A stretch of DNA of 10,642 bases from CAWVWF01 sp963933885. GTDB lineage: Bacteria > Bacteroidota > Bacteroidia > Flavobacteriales_C > GCA-002722245. A model generated the notes under the pieces. That model was not told the origin of the DNA. It made no database searches and saw nothing but the letters and a program-made list of their open reading frames with translations. Shown here in pieces: positions 1 to 5,531 of this stretch. The translations under genes were made by a program, and so were the position numbers. Location: NCBI GenBank assembly GCA_963933885.1, contig CAWVWF010000119.1:1-10642 (forward strand). The letters are read 5' to 3'. Every line of letters begins with the position of its first letter. The first letter of the stretch is position 1.

Positions 1-81
1 ATAGTTAGAGAATTACTATTCGTGTCTGGAGACACGATTCTAATTACACACGCATGTCCTTCGGAACATACGCGCGAGTAA
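1..81 (+). CDS. Possible 3' tail of a plus-strand gene, partial
   Basis: Frame 1 is open from the first base to a TAA at 79-81 and encodes 26 residues (beginning IVRELLFVSGD, ending SEHTRE). The other two plus frames stop within the first few codons. If real, this gene converges on the minus-strand reductase, leaving only 6 nt between the stops, similar to the tight convergent junction at 3203/3204. I do not recognise the family. The codons include several G/C-ending ones (GTG, ACG, TCG, CGC, GAG) that are uncommon in the neighbouring genes, which weakens the call. The same bases contain two potential hairpins, so a structured non-coding end is the alternative. Confidence 0.35.
   Translation: MVRELLFVSGDTILITHACPSEHTRE
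20..37. repeat. Inverted repeat, 8-bp stem
   Basis: TCGTGTCT and AGACACGA are exact reverse complements around a central GG. A second, imperfect stem follows at about 51-74 (CGCATGTCC against GGAACAT..GCG, with bulges, around a TTC turn). Neither stem is followed by a T-run on either strand, so a classical intrinsic terminator is not supported. The repeats could be a 3'-end structure for the reductase transcript or chance within the possible coding tail. Confidence 0.35.
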
Positions 82-87
82 ATATGA

Positions 88-606
88 TTAACAATTAAGT
101 AAATCGATTTGCTTATCTAATAACTTATTTAGCTCAACATCCTTAAGATCACCAGCCTCATTGAATTGCATATAAATTTGAGAAATTGGAATTTTAACTG
201 GCACTACATTGATCTGTAAATAGTTCAATACATTCGTTAAATCATCCATTCCCCTTGAATTCCCTTGTCTACCAGCAGCAACTCCCACCAAAGCAACCCA
301 TTTCCTAGGTGTTTTTTTCGGATTCCAACCTTCAATAAAACACTTCAAAACTCCAGGGAAACTTCCGTTATATTCTGGAGACACAATTACTAATTTATCA
401 ATATCAAGTACATACTTATCTACAAGTTCAAAGAATGCGTCATTCTTTTTCCCATATAGTCCATTGTATATAAAATCAGCTGGTAAAGTACATAAATCAA
501 GCACTTGGTTCTCAATTCCTTTTTCAGTTAATTTCTTAGAATAGTAATTTGAAACTCTAATTGTTTCGTTATTATCTCTATTTGTACCCGATATAATTGT
601 AATCAT
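88..606 (-). CDS. NADPH-dependent FMN reductase, flavodoxin-like fold
   Basis: This 172-residue soluble protein belongs to the NADPH-dependent FMN reductase family (flavodoxin-like fold; azoreductase and quinone reductase relatives). The N-terminus ITIISGTNRDNNETIRVS (residues 2-19) is the beta1 strand plus FMN-phosphate loop, in the family pattern GSxRxxS. The signature SPEYNGSFPGVLKCFIEGW at residues 76-94 is diagnostic, since this loop contacts the flavin ring in the family. A second conserved stretch, GVAAGRQGNSRG, lies at 108-119. The family transfers electrons from NAD(P)H to bound FMN and on to quinones, azo compounds or metals; the physiological substrate cannot be told from sequence. 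Length is normal and the ATG at 606 fits the expected N-terminus. It is divergently oriented to parA and looks monocistronic, with no clear terminator after its stop. Confidence 0.88.
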   Translation of the reverse strand: MITIISGTNRDNNETIRVSNYYSKKLTEKGIENQVLDLCTLPADFIYNGLYGKKNDAFFELVDKYVLDIDKLVIVSPEYNGSFPGVLKCFIEGWNPKKTPRKWVALVGVAAGRQGNSRGMDDLTNVLNYLQINVVPVKIPISQIYMQFNEAGDLKDVELNKLLDKQIDLLNC

Positions 607-672
607 TTTCAGTTATTAACAATTCACAAAATTTTGTTTAAAAATCTCACAAAAACGAAGCACTTTAAAACC

Positions 673-680
673 TATTTTTG
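673..680 (+). promoter_or_regulatory. Candidate -7 element for parA cluster
   Basis: TATTTTTG matches the Bacteroidota -7 consensus TAnnTTTG exactly. The nearest TTG upstream (634-636) is about 36 nt away, too far for a normal -33 element, so the match is only suggestive. If used, transcription would start near 687 and give parA a leader of about 130 nt containing the hairpins at 703-719 and 764-779. Confidence 0.3.
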
Positions 681-763
681 TTGTAACTTCTATTTCGTAT
701 AACCCCTTATTTAATAGGGAGTCCATACAAATCTAAGGATTTAATTGAGGTATAAAAAATAAG

Positions 764-779
764 AGGTTATTATTAACCT
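764..779. repeat. Inverted repeat upstream of parA
   Basis: AGGTTA and TAACCT form a perfect 6-bp inverted repeat around a TTAT loop, about 40 nt before the parA ATG. It could be an operator for a dimeric regulator (ParA- and ParB-type proteins often autoregulate their operons) or a leader hairpin. It is not followed by a T-run, so it is not a typical terminator. Confidence 0.4.
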
Positions 780-819
780 TCAGGATATTAACGAATTGTT
801 TACTAAAAATATAAGGAAT

Positions 820-1680
820 ATGGGAAAAGTTATAGCAATTGCCAATCAAAAAGGAGGTGTAGGAAAAACAACTACAGCAATGAACCTTGCCGCTAGTTTA
901 GGGGTTCTGGAAAAGAAAATTTTAGTAATCGATGCTGATCCACAAGCTAACGCTACTTCAGGATTAGGATTTGATCCACGAAATATTACTCAAGGTGTTT
1001 ACGAATGTATCATCAATGAAGTTGAACCACAAGACATCATCTTAAAATCATCAACTCCAAATTTAGATATCATCCCTGCACACATCGATTTAGTTGGTGC
1101 TGAAATAGAAATGATTAATCTTCCAAATAGAGAGAAGATGATGAGAATGATGCTTGATAAAGTGAAACATCTTTACGATTTCATCTTAATCGATTGTTCT
1201 CCTTCTTTAGGTTTAATTACAATCAACGCGCTTGCTGCAGCTGATTCTGTAATTGTCCCTGTACAATGTGAGTATTTTGCATTAGAAGGTTTAGGTAAAT
1301 TATTAAATACGATCAAGATCGTTCAAACAAGAATTAACAATGACTTAGTTATTGAAGGTATTCTTTTAACGATGTATGATACTCGTTTAAGACTTTCAAA
1401 TCAGGTTGTTGATGAAGTTAAAACTCATTTCCAAGATTTAGTTTTCGATACAATTATCCAGAGAAACACAAAATTAGGTGAAGCTCCTTCCCATGGAGAA
1501 TCTATAATTATGTTTGACGCAAGCTCAAGAGGTGCTATAAACTACTTGAACTTAGCAAGAGAAGTACTCCAGAAAAACAATCTAACTCAAATGAGTCAAG
1601 AGGAAAAAGTGATGGATACTCCAACAGATGGTGATGGTGGTTTAACTGAAGACGAAAAAATCAACGTAAACAATGGCTAA
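820..1680 (+). CDS. parA: Chromosome partitioning ATPase ParA (Soj)
   Basis: ParA-family ATPase of the ParABS system, which binds DNA as an ATP-dependent dimer on the nucleoid and moves ParB-parS complexes to segregate replicated origins. In the 286-residue product the deviant Walker A KGGVGKTT is at residues 11-18 (K11 and K16), Walker A' VIDADPQ at 36-42 and Walker B FILIDCSPS at 121-129; EYFALEGL (151-158) is another conserved ParA/Soj segment. The start chosen is the ATG at 820, giving MGKVIAIANQKGG, the normal ParA N-terminus; the frame extends upstream to a TTG at 796 but those eight residues are atypical. An acidic tail of about 30 residues follows the ATPase fold (about 254-286) and is longer than in minimal Soj proteins. 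Its stop overlaps the parB start by 8 nt. Confidence 0.96.
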   Translation: MGKVIAIANQKGGVGKTTTAMNLAASLGVLEKKILVIDADPQANATSGLGFDPRNITQGVYECIINEVEPQDIILKSSTPNLDIIPAHIDLVGAEIEMINLPNREKMMRMMLDKVKHLYDFILIDCSPSLGLITINALAAADSVIVPVQCEYFALEGLGKLLNTIKIVQTRINNDLVIEGILLTMYDTRLRLSNQVVDEVKTHFQDLVFDTIIQRNTKLGEAPSHGESIIMFDASSRGAINYLNLAREVLQKNNLTQMSQEEKVMDTPTDGDGGLTEDEKINVNNG

Positions 1681-2572
1681 GAAACAAGCACTTGGAAGAG
1701 GATTAGGAGCTTTACTTTCTGATGCCTCTACTGATATAACTTCCAATTTAGGTATTGAGCAAAAGCAGAATGTTGTTGGAAACATAGCAATGCTTAAGAT
1801 TAATCAAATAGAAGTTAACCCATTCAATCCTAGAATAGAATTTGAAAAAGATGGTTTAGCTGAATTAGCTTCATCTATCAAAGAACTTGGAATTGTTCAA
1901 CCTTTAACAGTTAGAAAACTTGGTAACGATAAGTTCCAAATCATTTCTGGAGAACGTCGATTTAAGGCTTCTCAAATTGTTGGCTTAACTGAAGTCCCAG
2001 CTTATATTAGGATTGCGAATGATCAAGCTATGCTTGAAATGGCTTTGGTTGAAAACATCCAAAGACGTGATTTAAATCCAATGGAAATCGCACTTTCATA
2101 TAAGAGATTGGTTGACGAATGTAATTTAACTCAAGAAGCACTTGCGGATAGAGTTGGAAAAAAACGTTCTTCAACAGCAAACTATTTACGTTTGTTAAAT
2201 CTTCCCGTTGAAATTCAAAATGCTTTAAAGGAAAAGAAAATTTCATTTGGACACGCTAGGTCATTAATTTCAATTGATGACGATGAAGTTCAATTGTATA
2301 TTTTCGATATGATTATCAAAGAAAACCTTTCTGTTAGAAAGGTTGAAGATTTGGTAAGAGAATCAAAAGAAGCTCAAATAAACACACCTGACAAATCTAA
2401 AAAGCCAACAAATTCACTTTCTGCTTCTCAGAAAAAAATGACGTCTGGTTTAAAGGAATTATTAGATACTAAAGTAAATCTAAAAGCCAATAATAAGGGT
2501 GGAGGAAACATCGTTATCAGTTTCAAATCGGAAAGCGATTTAGAACGAATCATGAAAATTATCGATGCTTAA
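1673..2572 (+). CDS. parB: Chromosome partitioning protein ParB (Spo0J)
   Basis: ParB is a CTP-dependent DNA clamp that loads at parS sites, spreads along DNA, and stimulates ParA. The 299-residue protein has the full canonical order: an N-terminal ParA-stimulating peptide ALGRGLGALL (6-15), a ParB/Srx CTP-binding domain with GERRFKA (93-99) and ENIQRRDLNP (127-136), a helix-turn-helix region around 153-174 (from TQEALADRVGKK to TANYLRL), the conserved ISFGHARSL stretch (190-198), a variable linker rich in K, S and T (about 232-255), and a C-terminal dimerisation domain ending in DLERIMKII. Length is normal. The ATG sits inside the end of parA (ATGGCTAA), so translation is probably coupled. 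No parS site was recognised in this window; sites are expected nearer the origin but may lie outside. Confidence 0.96.
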   Translation: MAKKQALGRGLGALLSDASTDITSNLGIEQKQNVVGNIAMLKINQIEVNPFNPRIEFEKDGLAELASSIKELGIVQPLTVRKLGNDKFQIISGERRFKASQIVGLTEVPAYIRIANDQAMLEMALVENIQRRDLNPMEIALSYKRLVDECNLTQEALADRVGKKRSSTANYLRLLNLPVEIQNALKEKKISFGHARSLISIDDDEVQLYIFDMIIKENLSVRKVEDLVRESKEAQINTPDKSKKPTNSLSASQKKMTSGLKELLDTKVNLKANNKGGGNIVISFKSESDLERIMKIIDA

Positions 2573-3203
2573 AAAAGGGTTATTTTATTTATTTATTACA
2601 ATCTCAACTTTAACTTGGGCTCAAGGACCTATCCTCCCAAATGCTCCTACATTCCCAACTGACTCAACTGAAGTATCTTCTCTAGTTAAAGTTAAAAAAC
2701 CTAGAGATCCAGTTAGAGCATCTATACTAAGTGCTATCCTTCCTGGTGCAGGACAAGTTTATAATAGAAAATGGTGGAAAGCTCCAATTGTATGGGGAGG
2801 GTTCATATCCGCTTTTGTTGTTCATGATTTCTATTACGATAAGCATAAATTCTATCACGAAGTCTTAATACTAAAGGACCAAGAAGTTGCCGAAGCAACT
2901 ATCGCAATTTATGCTGAAAACAATAAAGAAGGCGATAGATTTACAAATAGAACAGGAGACGAAATCGCGGCATTAACTCAAACTCAATTACAATCGTTTA
3001 ATGATGACGCTGAAAAAAGGAAACAACAAGTTTATCTAATGTCAACCTTGTTTTATATTCTTCAAATTGTGGATGCTTCAGTAGACGCTCACTTCTCAAC
3101 ATTTGATGTTTCTGATGATCTTTCCTTACAGATCAAACCAAGCCTAATGCAAAATCAAACTGCTTTTGTTCCTGGTATTAATTTGAAATTTTCTTTAAGA
3201 TAA
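2565..3203 (+). CDS. DUF5683 domain membrane protein
   Basis: Conserved Bacteroidota protein of unknown function, recognised as DUF5683. The 212-residue product starts with a likely signal peptide or membrane anchor (KKG, then a hydrophobic stretch, cleavage plausible after WAQ at 18-20). The family signature RASILSAILPGAGQVYNRKWWK lies at 51-72, followed by a hydrophobic segment at about 73-87 and another at about 157-170. The conserved C-terminal stretch VDAHFSTFDVSDDLSL (173-188) leads into a beta-rich tail. It overlaps the parB stop by 8 nt (ATGCTTAA), and location directly after parB is usual for the family. In many Flavobacteriia dapB and lepB come next; here the cluster instead ends against cmk on the other strand. 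A role at the envelope coupled to chromosome segregation is only a contextual guess. Confidence 0.85.
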   Translation: MLKKGLFYLFITISTLTWAQGPILPNAPTFPTDSTEVSSLVKVKKPRDPVRASILSAILPGAGQVYNRKWWKAPIVWGGFISAFVVHDFYYDKHKFYHEVLILKDQEVAEATIAIYAENNKEGDRFTNRTGDEIAALTQTQLQSFNDDAEKRKQQVYLMSTLFYILQIVDASVDAHFSTFDVSDDLSLQIKPSLMQNQTAFVPGINLKFSLR

Positions 3204-3905
3204 TTACTCTTCCTCTTCAGGATTCATTCTTTGTTTAGCCAAAGCTATAATCATGTGTAATTGATCACCTCTTGTTAGGTTTGAATTATCAACTACAATC
3301 GCATCATCAGCTCTTCTTAATGGACTTTCTTCACGAGTACTATCATGATGATCCCTAAGCTCTAAGTTCTCTTTAACTTCTTCTAGAGAAACTTTTTCAC
3401 CTTTAGACTTCAATTCATCAAACCTTCTTTTAGCTCTTATATTTGTATCAGCAGTCATGAATAATTTTAACTCTGCATCTGGAAAAACTACAGTTCCAAT
3501 ATCCCTTCCATCCAGAATCATTTCTTTTCCCTTTCCTAATTCAACCTGAAGAGACAAAAGCTTACTTCTAACTTCTTTTATTCCTGAAACCTTGGTAACT
3601 AATCTACTAATTGTAAGGTTTCTTATATCTGCTTCAACGTTTTCACCGTTAAGCATGATTTCATTTAAATCAGTCTCTTTATTGTATTTGAAACCAATCT
3701 TTATATCATCAAGAAACTCTCTAATTTTATATATCCGAGTACCGTCCTCTTCAACTAATCCATTTCGCAAACAATACAAAGCCACCGCTCTATACATTGC
3801 TCCTGTGTCAATATAACCGTATCCTATTCTCTTTGCCAATTGTTTTGCCAACGTACTCTTTCCACATGAAGAATACCCATCTATTGCAATCGTTATTTTT
3901 TTCAT
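3204..3905 (-). CDS. cmk: Cytidylate kinase, (d)CMP kinase
   Basis: Phosphorylates CMP and dCMP to the diphosphates using ATP, in cytosolic pyrimidine nucleotide recycling. The 233-residue protein begins with a P-loop GYSSCGKST at 10-18; the usual version elsewhere is GPAGSGKS(T), and the YSSC form is, to my knowledge, common in Bacteroidota. Next come the CMP-binding YIDTGAMYR (31-39), DGRDIGTVVFPDA (132-144), and the LID-type segment from RDHHDSTREESPLRRADDA (184-202) ending in IVVDNS. All catalytic segments are present and length is normal. The ATG overlaps the porQ stop in a TAATG junction, so translation is probably coupled; the cmk-porQ pairing recurs in Bacteroidota. Its stop abuts the DUF5683 stop with no intervening base. 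The last residues are acidic (NPEEEE). Confidence 0.95.
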   Translation of the reverse strand: MKKITIAIDGYSSCGKSTLAKQLAKRIGYGYIDTGAMYRAVALYCLRNGLVEEDGTRIYKIREFLDDIKIGFKYNKETDLNEIMLNGENVEADIRNLTISRLVTKVSGIKEVRSKLLSLQVELGKGKEMILDGRDIGTVVFPDAELKLFMTADTNIRAKRRFDELKSKGEKVSLEEVKENLELRDHHDSTREESPLRRADDAIVVDNSNLTRGDQLHMIIALAKQRMNPEEEE

Positions 3906-4975
3906 TATAATGGAGGTTCAGCTTCTTTTTTTTCTTTTCTTATAAACTCAGAAAAATTAGTTGAGATCGATAAATGATTTGTTGCTCCAGCCAGTGAATA
4001 TATACTTCTTCCGTAATCGATATGAAATCTTTTTATTCTAATCCCTACTCCAAAGTTAAAGCCTACAAGCCCTGATTTTGATCCTTCTCTTAACTTCAAC
4101 TCACTTCTTCTTTGATGATTATACCCCAATCTAATTTGAAAGCTCTTAGAGAACAAAACCTCAACACCAGCAGTAACGTGTCTGAAAAAAGATTCTACAA
4201 TATGTGCTTCTTCTTCAGTGGCAACATCAGCTCCAAATAAACTAGTTGTTTGCAATTTATTAGGACTATCATACCAAAAGTCAGGAACTTCAAGATTGTG
4301 AAAATTCAAACTAAATCTAAAAGGAGCATGTTTTAATCTTTTAGAAAGCCCTAGTTGGATTTCAAAAGGAACAGCTTCATAATTACCATCAGTATATGTT
4401 GTGATTTGTGAACCTATATTTTTAACGACCAAGGCTGCCATAAAATTAGATTTCTCATGCTTCCAAGTTCCTCCTAGGTCTATTAAAGCTCCAAAAGAAT
4501 TTACTTCATAAAAGTTAGAGTAAACAAATTTCAAATTGGCTCCATATCTTAATCCGTACTTGTAATCATTTGCCCAACCAAAATTTAAAGCTGTTTCACT
4601 TACTGAAAACTCACCGTTAATCGCACCTTGCTCATCAGCTAAAATAAAATCACCATAATTTATATACTTAATAGCTCCTGTAATTGTACCTAGTTTTTTA
4701 AATGTACGTGCGTAACCAGCATAACCATAGTTAATATCCGAAAAGTAGTTTACATAGTTCAGATTAAGCTTATTATGAAGTGTTGAATCTATTAAAGCAG
4801 GATTAAAATAAGTCATCTCTAAATCCGCATCTGGAATTGCAATAGCATAACCACCAAGGGCGGCGACTTTAGGTGAAGAAATGATATTGAGGAATTGGTA
4901 AGTTGATTTACCACCAAGCTGCGCAAAGGTGTTAAAACTTAAAAAAACTATACTAATTAAAAGTAATTTACGCAT
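3905..4975 (-). CDS. porQ: T9SS attachment-complex protein PorQ
   Basis: PorQ is an outer-membrane beta-barrel protein of the type IX secretion system. In Porphyromonas gingivalis it works with PorU, PorV and PorZ in the complex that processes and anchors secreted cargo. The start chosen is the ATG at 4975, which gives a clean signal peptide (MRKLLLISIVFLSFNTFA, cleavage before Q19) and a 356-residue protein; the frame continues to a TTG at 5002 but that would put nine residues ahead of the signal. The family hallmark LGGKSTYQFLNI follows directly (residues 20-31), then SPKVAALGG (34-42) and a barrel of alternating strands rich in Y, N and G to the C-terminus. Its stop overlaps the cmk ATG (TAATG). 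A T9SS type B substrate is encoded about 3.5 kb upstream on the same strand. Confidence 0.92.
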   Translation of the reverse strand: MRKLLLISIVFLSFNTFAQLGGKSTYQFLNIISSPKVAALGGYAIAIPDADLEMTYFNPALIDSTLHNKLNLNYVNYFSDINYGYAGYARTFKKLGTITGAIKYINYGDFILADEQGAINGEFSVSETALNFGWANDYKYGLRYGANLKFVYSNFYEVNSFGALIDLGGTWKHEKSNFMAALVVKNIGSQITTYTDGNYEAVPFEIQLGLSKRLKHAPFRFSLNFHNLEVPDFWYDSPNKLQTTSLFGADVATEEEAHIVESFFRHVTAGVEVLFSKSFQIRLGYNHQRRSELKLREGSKSGLVGFNFGVGIRIKRFHIDYGRSIYSLAGATNHLSISTNFSEFIRKEKKEAEPPL

Positions 4976-4982
4976 CTGATAT

Positions 4983-5009
4983 GAAAGATAAGAATTATCC
5001 AATTTGCAA
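4983..5009 (-). promoter_or_regulatory. Weak candidate promoter for porQ-cmk
   Basis: On the minus strand TATCTTTC (4990-4983) matches seven of eight positions of a TAnnTTTG-type -7 box, with a TTG (5009-5007) 16 nt upstream, slightly closer than usual. The implied start would give a very short leader before the ATG at 4975. The 77-bp gap to the GNAT gene permits a separate promoter here but does not prove one. Confidence 0.25.
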
Positions 5010-5052
5010 CGAAGTTGAATGCGAAATATTTTGAAATTTGTTTATAAGTTGA

Positions 5053-5514
5053 CTATTTTAAAATTTTCTCCATTTGAGCATTTATAAATATTTCTCCTTT
5101 TAACGCTTTCGATTCCATTCTATCAATCGTATAACCTTTACTTAAGAAGAATGGTTGAGCAGTTATACTAACACTTGCAAATAGTTTTTCGTTGGATTGA
5201 CTACGAGCTTCTTTTTCTATTTCTTCCTCAATAACTGAAGCAATTCCTACTCTTTGATCTGCATAATGGACAAATAAAAAGTCTAATAATCCGTTAGGCG
5301 TTAAAGAACCAAAACCGATTATTTTGTTTTCTTTAATTACAACCCAAAACTTCTGCTGGTTGATCGCATCTTCCCAAGCTTCAATTTTGTTAAAAGAAGA
5401 CCAAACATTAATTTCTTGTAAAGTATAATCTTTGGCGTTTACTTTTTGAATTGTCTCAACATTGAGATCTCTTATCTCTTTAGCATCGACAAAAGTAGCC
5501 CTTCTAATATTCAT
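5053..5514 (-). CDS. GNAT family N-acetyltransferase
   Basis: Predicted acetyl-CoA-dependent acetyltransferase of unknown substrate; 153 residues, normal for a single GNAT domain. The N-terminus IRRATFVDAKEIRDL (3-17) is the usual beta1-alpha1 start of these enzymes. The motif A region FVHYADQRVGIASVI (81-95) contains the acetyl-CoA pyrophosphate loop in the form QRVGIA, matching Q/RxxGxG/A. The segment AQPFFLSKGY (119-128) is the typical motif B phrase (AxxFYxxxGF). The start is the ATG at 5514; a TTG one codon earlier is unlikely. The gene begins 17 nt after the helicase stop on the same strand and is probably co-transcribed with it. The sequence most resembles the small YafP-like stand-alone acetyltransferases, but no substrate can be inferred. 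Confidence 0.88.
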   Translation of the reverse strand: MNIRRATFVDAKEIRDLNVETIQKVNAKDYTLQEINVWSSFNKIEAWEDAINQQKFWVVIKENKIIGFGSLTPNGLLDFLFVHYADQRVGIASVIEEEIEKEARSQSNEKLFASVSITAQPFFLSKGYTIDRMESKALKGEIFINAQMEKILK

Positions 5515-5531
5515 CAAATTACATCAAAGAA

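Larger units (their letters stand above)
607..819. other. Divergent intergenic region, reductase / parA
   Basis: This 213-bp A/T-rich spacer separates two divergent genes and must hold both promoters. It contains a 12-bp perfect palindrome ACAAAATTTTGT at 626-637 (low complexity, so possibly chance), a plus-strand -7-like box at 673-680, a weak stem at 703-719 (CCC..TAT / ATA..GGG) and a strong 6-bp stem at 764-779. A minus-strand -7-like match TAGATTTG lies at 728-735 but has no upstream TTG at a sensible distance. No parS-like sequence (TGTTTCACGTGAAACA type) was seen. Confidence 0.6.

Noticed and set aside
21..70. Resemblance to the 16S rRNA V6 region (TCTGGAGACA ... CCTTCGGAACA)
   Set aside because: Short similar phrases occur, but the spacing is wrong, the stems do not match and no flanking rRNA sequence is present.
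607..819. parS site next to parAB
   Set aside because: No match to TGTTTCACGTGAAACA or a near variant was found here or elsewhere on reading; the nearest resemblance (TTTCACGT near 5545) is only a half site.
2028..2246. Minus-strand open frame inside parB
   Set aside because: It lies entirely antisense to the conserved ParB HTH region and shows no recognisable domain.
3592..3816. Plus-strand open frame inside cmk
   Set aside because: Antisense shadow of a gene with all catalytic motifs intact; its serine/leucine-rich product is typical of shadow frames.
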